Assembly (NCBI GenBank): GCA_023091665.1
Contig: JALJCQ010000009.1
Location: forward strand, 1,798,001 to 1,862,000
Reading direction: 5' to 3'
Length of the DNA stretch: 64,000 nucleotides
DNA from: Pythium myriotylum
Lineage: Eukaryota > Oomycota > Peronosporomycetes > Pythiales > Pythiaceae
Shown here in pieces: positions 42,319 through 54,878 of the stretch (position 1 is the first letter of the stretch; each line of letters begins with the position of its first letter). The notes below the pieces were generated by a model. That model did no database searches. It was not told where the DNA came from and worked only from the letters and a program-made list of their open reading frames with translations. The translations under genes were made by a program, and so were the position numbers.

Positions 42319-44613
42319 TCAGTCGGTATTGGGGAGAGTCAGTCCGCCCATCGCACCTGTGTGGCTCTTTTTCCCTATTGTATCCAGCACATGGGACGAT
42401 GCCGTTTTGGAGTGAAGTGCATCATCTTCGAGTAGAGGATGCTCAGATCTCCGGCGGGTAGTTTTTTGGTGGGCAACTGGCAGTTTCTCCGTGTCTCCAG
42501 CATGAGCAGGAGCCCGCTCAGCGTGTGATTTCTCCCGTTCACTTGCTGAGGCGCCAGGTGCAGGACGTTGCCGAGATCTAGAACTGCCGCCGGTGGACGA
42601 TGGGTTTCTTTTGAAGTTGGCGCCGGACGGACTTAGAGCACTGCCGCTACCCGCATTGGGTTTTATAGTCGTTGCAACAACTCCACCGTTCATGTTGCCT
42701 ACGGATGTTCTTGGCGATGTTTTCTCTAATTTCGGTGCTGCATGCTTTCCTTGAAGAGGGTTGTCCATGATCCTTCCCCCTGGGCGTGTTCGCCCGCTCG
42801 TAGGAGTGCCTGTTGGAACGATAGCAGCAGGACCACCTCCGTGGGTGCTGTTCGTGAGAGGTGTCGTATGAGGAGCACCGATCAGTGGCTCAAGGCGGCT
42901 TGGAGAGCGTTGAACAATTGACGGGAGCTTGTCGTCATCTCCGACTGTGTGGATAGGTGAACTAGGTGCAGGTATCTGAGTTTTCGCAGCAGAGTAGGTG
43001 ATTGCAAAACCGTCGTCATCCCCATCGTCAGCACGATCACCGCGTAGCCCAAACGCAGACACATCGGTGGGTAGACAGCTACCTGTCGCACAAGATCGTA
43101 CCCAGGGGTGACTAAATATTTCTGGAATAGTGGCTCGCTCGTTTGGGTCAGGTTGAAGCATCTGAGTGATGAGATCTGGATGGTCCAAAGATGGGTTAAC
43201 TAGGAGTCAAGAGTGAATCGTGGCGGTGATATCACTAACCTGTGAGCGCAGGACTCAAGTGTTCGTCAATCTTGAACTGGCAGCGCATGATTCGATTACG
43301 AATAACGTTCTCGCGAGGGCGGTTGGTGCCATGGAGATCCGTTCCTTCAAAAGGAAGACGGCCACAAACAATGGCGAACAGTATCACACCGAGACTCCAT
43401 ACATCCAAAGGCGGCCCAGCATTCGAAGTTCCTCGAAAGACTTCGGGTGCTAAGTACGAAATCGATCCGCAGCTCGTCTTCATCATGGCCCCGGGTTTGT
43501 AGAAATCACTCAAACCGAAATCCGCGATTTTGACGCTTGAAATATCGTTTTTACTTGTTGAATCATGCATGAGTGAAACATCGATGACTGTAGAGGAATG
43601 GTGCTGTTCAAGCCTTACCTTGAAAGAAGTATATTCTCCAGCTTGAGGTCACGATGGCAAATATGCTGGTTGTGTGCATAGCCAACGCCGGCGAGAATTT
43701 GGGAGAAAAGAGATGCTCCCTCTGCCTCGGGTAGAGCGCCACCGGCGACTGTCTTGAGGTAGTGGAAGAGATCTCCACTGTGGGGCGCAAGAATAATCGA
43801 GCGGTCAGTGGGCGTCGCTTTCCTCAAGAACTCCCTGACTTACCCCTCAAGCAGCTCGATCACGAGGACAACATGATTTGGTTCGTTGATGACTCGCAGC
43901 AGCTTGATAATGCTTGGGTGGTTGAGCGCCTGTGCTGAGCAGTTCAGCTTTTTGCATCTAATCGCTGTCCATTGTGGCAGTCACGCACCGTCAGACATTG
44001 GATTTCTGTTGTGGTCCTCTCCACGTCTCCGAGCGATCCCATCTCGCTTTTCTGTAGTGCCAATGCGTTAGATCGCACTCCAATACGACTTCCAACCCAC
44101 ATCGACTGACTAGGATGAACTTGAGTGCCACTTTGTCGTTCGTGAGCTGGTGGATCCCGAGCCGAACCTCACCGAATCCTCCCCGCCCTAGCAGCGTGCT
44201 CACTTTGTACCCGCCAACGACTTGGCCTGTTTTCTCGTCTGCTGCTCCACTGCTATTCTCATCCGCAGCCGAGGATGGCGCTTTGAAGGATCGACCCGTG
44301 GAGAAGAAGAGCATGTCGTTCTCTTCGATGCACATGATATCGTCGATCTCGGCGCCGTCGGCGTTGAACACGCGCGACGCCATGGGCACCATCTCGAGTC
44401 GCTGCGACGCGGCACATAGAAACTCGTCCCACGTCCAGTGGTGCTGCACGAAGAGTGCTACCGCGCAGAGAGACCGTGAGCAGCGGCGCGAGGGGTCGCA
44501 GCAGTGACGGACGGACCTTTCGGGTTCTCGAAGTGGCCGTTGCGGTAGGCCTTGATGGGCTTGCCCTGCACGGCGTGGTCGTTGAAGTCGTCGATGTCGC
44601 CGAAGTCGCCCAT
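42319..44613 (-). CDS. Doublecortin-domain protein kinase (DCLK-like)
   Basis: Seven exons (44613-44517, 44457-44111, 44051-43989, 43929-43844, 43777-43619, 43553-43240, 43199-42319) give 648 residues. A single doublecortin domain spans residues ~15-85 (AYRNGHFENPKALFVQHHWTW then MLFFSTGRSFK). A CAMK-group kinase domain follows: GRGGFGEV loop, VALKFI lysine, HICHRDLKLENILL, ADFGLSDF, GSISYLAPEVF and LDVWSLGVILF. The ~290-residue tail is disordered and basic-rich. Doublecortin domains bind microtubules, so a microtubule-associated kinase, possibly at the flagellum, is likely. Animal DCLKs carry two DCX domains before the kinase. One intron is 40 nt. It shares a 181-bp bidirectional promoter with the Ubc13 gene. 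Confidence 0.88.
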
Positions 44614-44794
44614 GGTCTCCTCATGCGGCGACGCGTTCTCTCGCTCGACCCAGGACGGACGTCGCCGCCATGCCGCTATTTTGGGGCGCTGTTGAACCTC
44701 TGCTGGACGATACAAAGTTCAATATGCGAGGAGAGAGGGTTCCCTCGCTCGTCTTTTCCAGACCCCTTCTGTTGTGAAGAAGCAAGAGAACCCC

Positions 44795-45578
<784 letters not shown>

Positions 45579-45682
45579 AGTTGAGATCCAGTTTCTGGTT
45601 ACGACATCGTATCCATTCAAGACAATAAATGAAGGATCACAACTTTCTTTGGCGATTTATTGAGCATGCTTGACGATATCGT

Positions 45683-47083
45683 TTACAGCTCTGAATGCTC
45701 GGGGGACTTGGCTTCGGGCTCTTGTTTGAGCACGAACAGCGGTTGATGTGTTACAGTGAAGGGGGCTGTGAAATCCGATTGAGCGAAACCAAAGCTACAG
45801 AAACCGCCGAGCAAATCATCAAGAATCTTAAAGCGACATTTCCGTCGACCCACTTACCTTTCGACGAGAGACCAACCTGTCATAAGTAGGGGGAGTCGCA
45901 ATGGGCCGTACACACGTTGAGCATTCCAGACTAAGCAATCTGCACCAACTGGCACTGCGAGAAACACTTTCGTGGGGCTGGCACTTCCTGTGTTTCGTGT
46001 GGTGTACTGGGCAAGCCCCTTCATAGCCTTCAAGTCGGCGTTCGGATCAAGCACATCCCCATAGCGGCCTAGGCCGTCATGCTCGAATGATGATATCGAC
46101 AGGATCGCATCGAACTCTTTTCTCTCGGAGGTACTTTCAAACTCTCCGACAGTAAACGTCTTGATCTTAGGATGGCTGTATTGCAGCTTGTTGTAGTCGA
46201 TAGTCGTGCAAGACGCCGCTTCCATTGCGATGCAAATGGCCTCGTACCAGGGAATAGTACTTCCGACAATGAGCACATGCTTGTCTCGGATTGGATACTT
46301 CTCGAGTGCAGCGTACAAATAGTCATCAGTTGCGCCGTAGTAGTACCTCTTGCGTTCTTTGGCCTTCTGGACGAGATCCTCGATGAATTCGAATGACCTT
46401 GCTTCGTACGTCCTTTCAACATCAGATTGGTCGTCGAAATACCACTTCCTGACTGGTACGCGACCGCCCATAGTGTACTCACTACATAAATCCTTAGGCA
46501 CGTTCGTCGGCGGATACGATGTGATTCGCAGAGCAACCTCGGCATTGCTATCGCACTCTATGTGGAAGGGCTCAGAAGGAGTCAAACTGAGGGGTCGGAC
46601 AAAAAGAGCTCGCATCACGCGACCGGAGGACAATTGTGACTCGACATACACACGCATTATCATGGCTTGAGCTTGTGTACCAACGTCGAGTCGATACGAC
46701 TTGGCATACTGCACTTGGGTGTCCGCAAGTACGACGAACGCAGAGCGGTCATCCTCGAGATCGTCGTCAGTTTCTACATCTCTCGATGTCGTCCCCGATT
46801 TGAGCTTCTTCTTGCGAAACAGAGTGACTGACACCTCTGTGCTTGTGACGTTGGCGATTGCGGGCAGCACGACACTCAGGTTGAGCACCGACGACGGGAT
46901 GAGCAGAGCCTCCTGACTCGCCAACTCTGCTTGGGTTGAGTTCCACTGGTCATCTCCAAACGGCGCAACTGCCACGCGAACAGGGAAGTCTGGGTCATGC
47001 AATGTCCATGGGTCTCTCTGGATAGTCGCATGAGCTGTTGAAAGGGCGAGCGCGACGCCGAGAGAGAGGCGCCAGAGTGCCAT
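45683..47083 (-). CDS. DUF268 family protein with signal peptide
   Basis: Two exons (47083-45858 and 45794-45683, 63-nt intron) give 445 residues. A signal peptide (WRLSLGVALALSTAHA) precedes ~190 residues of mixed beta-rich sequence. The C-terminal half matches DUF268 (PF03269): HVLIVGSTIPWYEAICIA, TTIDYNKLQYSHPKI, ILSISSFEHDGLGRYGD and FLAVPVGADCLVWNAQRVYG. This domain has a Rossmann-like, methyltransferase-type pattern but no proven activity, and is known from nematodes and other eukaryotes. The secreted or ER location and an extra N-terminal region are notable. It is divergent from the Bmt2 gene (150 bp). Confidence 0.8.
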
Positions 47084-47233
47084 TATGATCCCCGCCCAGG
47101 CCGCAGATCGAAGTTTCGAACGTTAGTCAACTACAACTGTCGAAAATCATTGTACCATGTGTCGAAAACGTCGATATTATCGTCCACTGATAAAATATGA
47201 ACGGCAACCTTCGTCCACCAACCCGCATCGGCA

Positions 47234-48132
47234 ATGGGTGCAGCAGGGAATGACGCCGCGGCAGCGGCAGGGTCCATGAAGAAGAAGAAGAAGGCGCCTC
47301 GCAAGCCTGTCCACATTGCGGCGCCTAAGATGGTGGGTTCTTACTCGGTTCGATATCCACAAGGCCGACGACTGATCGCGTGGACGTACAGAAATCGCGC
47401 CGCAAAGCGCGTCAAATCACGACCGACTTTCACCGCCTCACACACGAGCTCGACGAGGTCAAGAAAGACAATAGTCTCGGCGCGGATGAGAAGCGCGAGC
47501 GAATCGCTGAACTGAACGCTCGCATCGACGCCATCGGTGGACGCTCAGCGTACCAAGATGCCAGTATACTCTCCACCAGTTTCCACAAGACGTCGAAATG
47601 GGTATTTCAGTTGCTCACACGACTCGATCGACGGCCCAAGAGCAAAGAGCCACCACTGCGCGTGCTAGAAGTCGGTGCAATCAACACCCAACTCCTCTCC
47701 TGTCCATGGCTCAATGTACGAGCCATTGACCTAAACTCCAAGCATGAGAAAATCGAGCAGTGCGACTTCTTCAGCCTGATCCCAAGCGCCGAGTTTCAGG
47801 TCGTGGTCTCCAGCATGGTCGTCAACTGTGTCCCTGATCCGGTCAGTCGTGGGAAGATGCTTCAGCTGACCTATGATCATCTTCAGCCGACAGGAGTCTT
47901 CTTTCTCATGCTCCCATTGCTATGCTTGCGGAACTCCAAGTTCATGAGCTACAAGCGTTTCGTCGAGATCCTAGAGGCTGTGGGATTTGTGGTGAAAGAG
48001 ACTAAAGAATCTCCAAAAGTCGCATTCTTCTGCCTCGAGAAGACAAACGACAAGAAACCATCTGGGGTGAAGTTCCCGCAGAAGCTGATTGTTAACGGCC
48101 CCAAGCGAAATGATTTCTGTGTAGTTCTGTGA
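47234..48132 (+). CDS. 25S rRNA adenine-N1 methyltransferase Bmt2-like
   Basis: Two exons (47234-47332 and 47392-48132, 59-nt intron) give 279 residues. A Lys-rich N-terminus fits a nucleolar protein. Conserved Bmt2 elements include SRRKARQITTDFHRL near the start, LRVLEVGAINTQ as the SAM-binding loop, VRAIDLNSKHEKIEQCDFF and SSMVVNCVPDPVSRGKML. In yeast Bmt2 makes N1-methyladenosine in the large-subunit rRNA. The C-terminal tail (VKFPQKLIVNGPKRNDFCVVL) is typical of the family. It is convergent with the CCA-adding enzyme gene, 49 bp between stops. Confidence 0.88.
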
Positions 48133-48181
48133 TAATGAAAGAAACGTCCTTTGCTCGAGCAACGTATTCTCTTCGTCTTGT

Positions 48182-50144
48182 CTACGCTGCCAAGACTGTG
48201 TCGCGGACGAACTCCAAGCAGTCGTCGCGTGTACCCTGTGGGTTCTCCAGTTGCCATATTATGAGCTTCTCCAACGTCTCCTTCACTGCTGGGCCAGGTT
48301 TCACCCCCAAGTCCTTTATCAACTCGTTGCCCTATTCCAGAGTGTGAACGTTAGAGATGACTACATCCAATCCAAAGCATATCTTTTCACGCACGTTGAG
48401 AAGTGGTTTAAGGTCCCACACACCCACGAGACCGCTCTTCCTAACAGCATCAGCAAATGCCGAATATCGCGATCGAATATCATCCCGCTGCTGGCTTGTC
48501 TCTGCGGTGACGAGCTCCTTCACTTGCGCTACATCACTGCACAGTTCCCATAACGTGCCGATCTCGCGAAGCAATAGACCCAATCGCACACGGTCAAATG
48601 AAACATTCGGTTGGGTGTGCTCGCTGAGTGCCTTCACGTTGCTGAGTATAACGTTTCCAACATCCTCGGCATCGCGGTTGCGTAACTAATCACCACAAAG
48701 ACTGTAAATGATCAGCCACAGGCGGGGACCAGTTCTATACCTGTACCTTCAGTGACTCTCGAATGATGAACACAGGAACCCACTGCTGGCGCTTCTTCAC
48801 AAGGATGTAATGCTCGGCCAGCGGCAATAAAAAGGCTGAAAAAATACGAAGCTTCAGTTCGTTGAGGCCGTCTTCATCTAAAATCGCCAAATCTAGCGAG
48901 CCGCTCTCAGACCGCTTCGCAAGAAGGTCGTACATAGCAGCGGCGTAAGAATATCCTTCTTCCCATACTGCTTCGTCGAACTTCTCCTCGTTCTCGACAA
49001 TGCTTCCGCCAGGGCCATAGATTGGTTGTCCAATTGGAGGTAGGAAAATACACTTGCAAAGTCCAAGATCATGAAGCATCTTGAGCGCGCGTTCAGGGTG
49101 CGCAGAGGTACCAATAAGCATGCCAAGAAGCTCTTTGCCAACACGCTCACGACTAACTTTCTTCACCAAGGCATCCTGGGAGAAACCACTAACACATTAA
49201 TACTAGCATTTTTGCATGGAGGCATGTTCGCTAACCTTCACTTCATCGGACGCAGCAGCTTCGCGCAGATCTTCATGCAAGTCGAAGTTGAAACGCGATG
49301 CAAAACGCACTGCTCTCAGAACGCGTAATGGGTCGTCAAGGAAGGTGACACGAGGGTTCAGTGGCGTTCGGATCAGCCCAATACGCAGATCATCAATCCC
49401 CTAAGGTGAAACCATGCACATGAGTCATTTGTCAGATAGCAAACACAATACGAAGTCTCTGCACCCTTCCAGTGAAGTCTTCGATTCTTCGCTCCGAAAT
49501 ATTGTAAAAGAGAGAATTGATTGTGAAGTCACGACGCTCAGCATCCTGCAATGGCGTACCAAACTCGACCTCTGGTATACGGTGCTCGTCGGAATACGTT
49601 TCTGCGCGCAGATTGACGAAGTCAACCCATCCAACATCGCCGAGTTGCATCGTTGCGGTCTCGAGGTGCTTTGACTGATCCGGATTCGCCTTGATGATAC
49701 CAACAGGGTGCTTCTTGTGACCGTGGTCATCCTCGTACGTGTTAATTAGGTCCGCGAATTGCTTCCCGGTCATGGAATCGATCACAATATCGACGTCATC
49801 GCTCTCCCGCCCTAGGAGCTAAATCCCTCGCAATCCAATCAGATAACCCCACCATCCATAGTTGCAGTCGCCAGACAACGCACCTTATCGCGGACCCATC
49901 CGCCGGCAACGCGAAGAACTGCTTTGCAATCGTACTGCTTCTCAACATCCAGCAGGAACTCGAAGAGCTGTTCCTCTTTGTCCGTGAGCTGGATCTCCTC
50001 GCGCAACTGCACTTCACGAGATGCCATCTCTAGACCCGGCGCGATAGACACCTGTGGAGCTGCCAGTGGTGCTCCGTCGTCCGTTCGAAGGACCTTGCTT
50101 GGGCTCGCAGCACACTCACTGGTCGGACTTCGCTTGCCGGTCAT
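48182..50144 (-). CDS. CCA tRNA nucleotidyltransferase
   Basis: Six exons (50144-49884, 49818-49465, 49400-49236, 49175-48747 or 48741, 48685-48395, 48331-48182) give 549 or 551 residues. The catalytic class II nucleotidyltransferase head is clear: LRVAGGWVRDK, then RESDDVDIVIDSMTG with the metal-binding aspartates, AERRDFTINSLFYN and DPLRVLRAVRFASRF. The C-terminal helical body follows (RVGKELLGMLIG). The enzyme adds or repairs the CCA end of tRNAs. The N-terminal ~60 residues have no clear targeting signal; dual nuclear-cytosolic and mitochondrial use is common in this family. The donor after residue K of ESLK is ambiguous by 6 nt. Confidence 0.93.
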
Positions 50145-50355
50145 TCGGATGCGATCGAGATGAGGACTCGATGTCGTGTCACCCAATCACCCACGGTAAG
50201 GAGCTACGGAGACCATCACTCAGGTGCTCATGGCGTCTCGAGGAAATGGCTCGGATGCTGATGCGGAGGCTGCGCGTGCGATCGATCGGCAGGCGCGTAG
50301 GCTGCGCACCGCGTGAGACGGGCGCTCGTTTGCTGACTGCTGCGTGTGTCCGCAG

Positions 50356-51253
50356 ATGCGAGAGCTGCGCGAGCGCGTGCAGCAGGGCGGCGTGATGGAG
50401 TACCTGGTACGGGCGGCTCGGCCGAGAACCCTCATCGACCTCTGACTGGAGCTTGTGCAGAACCCTCTCGGCACGAGTGGTCGCAAGGACGTGAACAAAG
50501 TCTTTTTGGCGAGCACAATCAGGAGGTGAGCAGGCGGCTATGAGGTGGAAGTTCTGGTGGTGGGGCTTATCGTGGCGGTTGATTGTTTCTGCAGCGTCGA
50601 CACGCACAATCGACGCCATGTAAGTTTGCCGAACCTTTCGTAGTGTGAAGATCGTGCGTTGATAAAGTTTTGCAATACCCTAGGAGGAAGAGAAGTGCTG
50701 GAAAGCCCGTGAGCTCGACGAGAGAATCCGAGATAGACACCGTCGTAGAAGCCGTAGCTTTTCACCGGGTCGACGTCATCGACACAGTCACCGAACACGA
50801 AGTCGCAGCAGAAGCAGAGATCGCGATTCGCGTAGCTGCCGAGACCGAAGTCGTTCGCATGATAGCCATCGCCTGTCACGTGTAGCAGAATCAAGCGAGA
50901 AGAGTGTCGCGGACGCAGAGAGAGAATTCTGGGCAGCCAAGAAGGCAGAGAAAACAAGGAAGATGTGGGAAAACATCTACGCTGGTACCACTAGTGTCAT
51001 GGTCTCAAATGCACCAGACTTTAGCTCGGAAGAGTCGGACGACGAAGACGAACGGATCGATAAGAAGAAGTCTACACACAAGACCGGCAAGGAACGCGCC
51101 GAAGACAAGAACAAGGAGAAACTTGACGGATACGATATCGATGACATGCAGCGCAAGAAAGACAAGAGGGACAAGAAGGACAAGAAGGCCAAGAAGGACA
51201 AGAAAGTCAAGAAAGACAAGAGGAAAAAGAGCAAGAAGACAGAATCGAAGTAG
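50356..51253 (+). CDS. NKAPD1-like Arg/Ser and Lys-rich protein
   Basis: Four exons (50356-50406, 50461-50525, 50595-50619, 50684-51253; introns 54-69 nt) give 236 residues. The conserved N-terminal block, restored by splicing, is NKVFLASTIRSVDTHNRRHE then CWKARELDERIRD. It matches the start of animal NKAPD1 (GKVLLRNVIRHTDAHN...WKIRELEKQM). An RS-rich stretch, an acidic SSEESDDEDE patch and a Lys/Asp-rich tail follow, a composition usual in nuclear speckle and splicing-associated proteins. The function of NKAPD1 is not established. A possible 5' exon within 50228-50310 could add residues, but no reading gives a clean join, so the first ATG of the conserved block is used. Confidence 0.75.
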
Positions 51254-51351
51254 GATCCTGTACTCACACACGGATACTCAGATACGAATCAGATTTGCGT
51301 TGTCGTGGACTGTGGAAACGTCGGTCTGGCGAAAGAACAGGTCTAGTCGCG

Positions 51352-52604
51352 ATGTGGGTGCTGCCCGAATGCGATGCGGTCTTCAGCTCCACCGAGACGG
51401 TGTGGCTGTGCACGCGCAGCATTAGTGTGGGTGGCGCCTGCCTTCTCACGCTGATCGTGAGCGTCTACGCTTGCCATCGGATTGCGCCGATATTCCTCAG
51501 CACGGGCTGGTACTCGACAAACCTCACCATGCTGCTGCTCACTGCGCTGCAGATGGCGCTACTCGTGGTCGAGTGCTTCATCTTCAACAACCCCAAGATT
51601 CTAGTTGCTACGAAGTATTGCCGCGCGCTGCAAGTCGCAGTCTCGTGTCTAGTCTACGGGAAGCTGGCGTGTGATATGATGAACCGCAGTCAACTGGTAG
51701 GAACGGAGTATGGGCACAATGGCTCGGGCAGCTCTAATGCGTGTGTGGCAGTACTACCAATTGCTAGCGCCAGTGGTGAGCGTGACGATGGTGCTCATGA
51801 CCATAGATTCGGTCTCCGTCGTTCTGCTGGAAAACGACATCGATTGCCACCATATCAGCTGGCTTGTAAGCTCCATGGCGGCGGTCATCCTATCAGGCAA
51901 GTTGAATCCTCTGTCACCGACGAGGATGATTGATCTCATGGAGTGCTTTTGTGCGCACAGCCAGTTTCGCAATTCCCGGACGCGTCGTCCTCGAGGAGAT
52001 CAAGATAGCGTCTCGCATGCAGGTAAGTCGTCCCAAGGCTCATCGTTTCAAGCGATACATCGTCTGACACTTCATGCGTCTCCTCCCAAGAAAAAATATC
52101 TGGCCGTTGTCTCGACAGCAGTTGCGGAGTTGGAGCAGTCACATCTTCAACTGTGGACGTTGCTGGGGGTAAGGCTATTTCTCCAAGCAGCATCGTCGTG
52201 TTGTGGCTAATCTTCCACAACAGTGCAACGTTATCAGCACGGCTTTCCAGCTAACTGTCGATATCTACGTGACCTATGCTGTCACTGGTGAGGTCGTTAC
52301 TGTGGCGGTCAACACCCAATCTCGTCTGACGTGATCTCTACGATGACCAGGACCGAACTCGTGCAACAGCATGTTCTTTCAGGATGGATCCGGAGTCCTC
52401 GAGCAGTTCTTCCGCTTTGTGGTCTCCGTTGTAAGCTACCTAATCCCCAACTGGGCCACGATCTACGTCTTCTACTTGCTCCCGCGCTTCCAGTTTTCCA
52501 CGGCGCTTGACGTGCCCGACATTGGTCGCGACGACTCCTACGAGCTCTTGCTAGTGGATGAAGAACGAGACGAGACGCCTTTCGGCGCGTCGATCGAACT
52601 GTAA
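51352..52604 (+). CDS. Seven-transmembrane protein, unidentified
   Basis: Six exons (51352-51696, 51752-51896, 51961-52022, 52091-52168, 52224-52287, 52351-52604) give 315 residues. Seven hydrophobic segments are visible, e.g. GGACLLTLIVSVYA, LLLTALQMALLVV, LLAPVVSVTMVLMTI, LVSSMAAVIL and LIPNWATIYVFYLL, with a charged loop (VVLEEIKIASRMQKK) before the sixth and an acidic C-terminal tail. The number of spans would suit a receptor-like or THH1/TOM1-type protein, but I cannot place it. The second intron (51897-51960) needs a GC donor in GCAAGT context; without it the frame becomes a poor membrane sequence. Confidence 0.7.
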
Positions 52605-53116
52605 AACCTGCGGACCAATGTACAATAAGCAGAATCTCTCCACCACGTCACTGCAACGTTGCATGCGCTTTCGTCAGCGTCGAAACTTGAGGCCTCGTCG
52701 GGCGCTGGGACACTCAGTCGGCACCAGGTGCCGTCGCTCCCAGTTCGCGGACCTTGCTGCGCGCCGGGATGACGCCATCGCGTGCGTGGCGCTGGGCCCG
52801 CGAAACGCGCGGCCTCGACGTTGAAGTCTCGGGTCAGAACGCATTCTCGCCAATCAGAGCGTCATAAGACTGTCGCAGTGCCCTCTCCGATTGGGTGAAA
52901 TGGCTCTCCGTGTCTTTGGCGCGAGAATGGGAATGGCTCGGCCGTTGACTCGACTGGTCCGCAGACTTCGCGCACCCACGCGGAAGAGCCGCGCGCCGAC
53001 CTCCCCGTCTCTCGTTTTGTCAAGCGGCACCGCGCTCCCCTGCGTCAAAAACTCGGCCACTTGAAGTTGGGTCGACCCATCGCGGAGGTTCTTTCTAGCC
53101 GTCGGCTGCCTCCCCA
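52605..53116. promoter_or_regulatory. Spacer with inverted CCAAT boxes
   Basis: This 512-bp tandem spacer carries the 3' end of the 7TM gene and the promoter of the following kinase. CCAAT at about 52851 and ATTGG at about 52893 form an oppositely oriented pair roughly 40 bp apart. No gene is seen. Confidence 0.3.
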
Positions 53117-54793
53117 ATGACGATGAGGCCGCCCATCATTCGATATTCCCGCCCCCCGAGCACACTTGACCATACTGACCACCATAGAGCAACCACTCGA
53201 CCCGCCATGCCCGGCCTCCAGACCGCCACGATCGAAGGCGACGCCGTGACCCAGCTCATCGCCAAGGCCGCCCGACGACTCTCGACCTCGGACTTCCAGG
53301 ACCAAGACATGGACGACCCGCTCTTTGGAGACGACGCGGAGAGCCCCGAGCCTACCATCTCCACGGACCCCCAACAACGCAAGTACTCGGAGTGCGCGCC
53401 GTTCCGCCGAAGCCTCTCCCAGCCGGAAAACCCAACCTCGGACATGGGCGAACTCGCCATCGCAGAAGAGGCCAGTGAGTTGCCGCACCAAAGCGCGAAG
53501 AAACTCGTGCTCTTGCGTCGCTTCAGTGTCTCGGAGCAGGACGTCGTCATTTGCAACCGCGTGCGGTGCGGAGTCGACCCGAGCTGGTTCCGTCACCGCA
53601 CAGCCGGTCACAATACACGGCGATACCAGCGATCTCTGAGCGTAGAGGAGGCTCGTCTCGCTGCAACTCGCAAGCGCATGGGTCTCTCATCTGCCCCTTC
53701 TTCTGTCTCGTCGACCTCGTCCTCACGTCGAAGCTCGGGCCTGGGGTCTATGCCATTCGTTGTCCCTGAAGAGGAACCCATCGCAGACCCTGCTCTGGTT
53801 TCTGCCAACATCAAGGCTTGTACTCCTCGTGCACGAGTCAACTCGGTTCCCGAAGTAGATGAAGACCATGATGAGCTTCCTCGTTTCACGGGTATGGGTC
53901 CGGCCCCTCTGACGCCGCGAGAGAAGGCTATGCACGGCCGTTACCTCATCCGAGAATCTTTCGCGAACGGGTCGTACGGAAAGGTGTGCTCGGGCGAAGA
54001 TATCCCTTCCCACCAAGAAGTAGCTGTCAAGATCATTCCGAAGTACATTCTTGTCTCTCCGGAAGAGAAGCAATCCGTCATTCGTGAGCAAATTATCCAC
54101 AAGTCGCTCAACCATCCCAACATCATCAAGCTCATCGATGTCTTTGAGGATGACGGTGCCCACTACTTCATCTTGGAACGCGCCGACAATGGCTCTCTCT
54201 CCACGCTCATCACGTACGCGGGGATGCCTGAGGACCAGGCGCGAGATGTGTTTCGCCAACTGCTACAGGCGCTTGAGTATCTCCACCTCAACAACATTGT
54301 TCACCACGACATCAAGCCACACAACATCCTTCTCCACAAAGGTAGCGGCGACGTCAAGCTATGTGATTTCGGCGCCTCGCGAGCATTCAACTCGGACGAG
54401 GCATCTCTACCTTTCGCCGGAGTCTTTGGCACGCCAGGTTATATTGCGCCGGAATTGCTTCTCGGTGACAAAGCGTATGGGCCAGCAATTGACATGTTCA
54501 GCGCGGGCATTCTACTTTTCGAGATGGTCTTCGGATACACCCCATTTTACCCACCAAGCGCTTGTACGTACCAGCCACTGGACTTTCCAGCGCGAGCACC
54601 AGTGTCAGACGATGCGCGCAATCTCATTTCTAGATTGCTGGAAAAGGACCCCGCTGTGCGCATCACTGCAGGTCAGGCACTAGGTCATCCGTGGATCACG
54701 CTCGGCACTTCCGGAAGGTCGGCTCCAAACTCACCTGTGAGTTCTCCCCGCACGCGGGCTGGTCGTCCATTTGATCGATGCATGAGTACATGA
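53117..54793 (+). CDS. CAMK/AGC-like serine/threonine kinase, non-RD
   Basis: An intronless 558-residue protein (a second ATG at 53207 could be the true start). The first ~270 residues are disordered and Ser-rich, with RRSLS and RRFSVS sites. The kinase domain spans ~280-540: ANGSYGKVCSGED loop, VAVKIIPK lysine, DFGASRAF, GTPGYIAPELL and DMFSAGILLFEMVFG. The catalytic loop reads HHDIKPHNILL instead of HRDIKPEN, so it lacks the RD arginine and the usual glutamate after KP. Lysine, both key aspartates and the asparagine are present, so activity is plausible. The substrate is unknown. Confidence 0.85.
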   Translation: MTMRPPIIRYSRPPSTLDHTDHHRATTRPAMPGLQTATIEGDAVTQLIAKAARRLSTSDFQDQDMDDPLFGDDAESPEPTISTDPQQRKYSECAPFRRSLSQPENPTSDMGELAIAEEASELPHQSAKKLVLLRRFSVSEQDVVICNRVRCGVDPSWFRHRTAGHNTRRYQRSLSVEEARLAATRKRMGLSSAPSSVSSTSSSRRSSGLGSMPFVVPEEEPIADPALVSANIKACTPRARVNSVPEVDEDHDELPRFTGMGPAPLTPREKAMHGRYLIRESFANGSYGKVCSGEDIPSHQEVAVKIIPKYILVSPEEKQSVIREQIIHKSLNHPNIIKLIDVFEDDGAHYFILERADNGSLSTLITYAGMPEDQARDVFRQLLQALEYLHLNNIVHHDIKPHNILLHKGSGDVKLCDFGASRAFNSDEASLPFAGVFGTPGYIAPELLLGDKAYGPAIDMFSAGILLFEMVFGYTPFYPPSACTYQPLDFPARAPVSDDARNLISRLLEKDPAVRITAGQALGHPWITLGTSGRSAPNSPVSSPRTRAGRPFDRCMST

Positions 54794-54878
54794 GCACGTA
54801 GATCCACGAACACGCTATTTATTTTCTTAAGCAAGTATGTAAATGTATATTCGGTAGTTTTACCAGCTCCTCCGTTCC

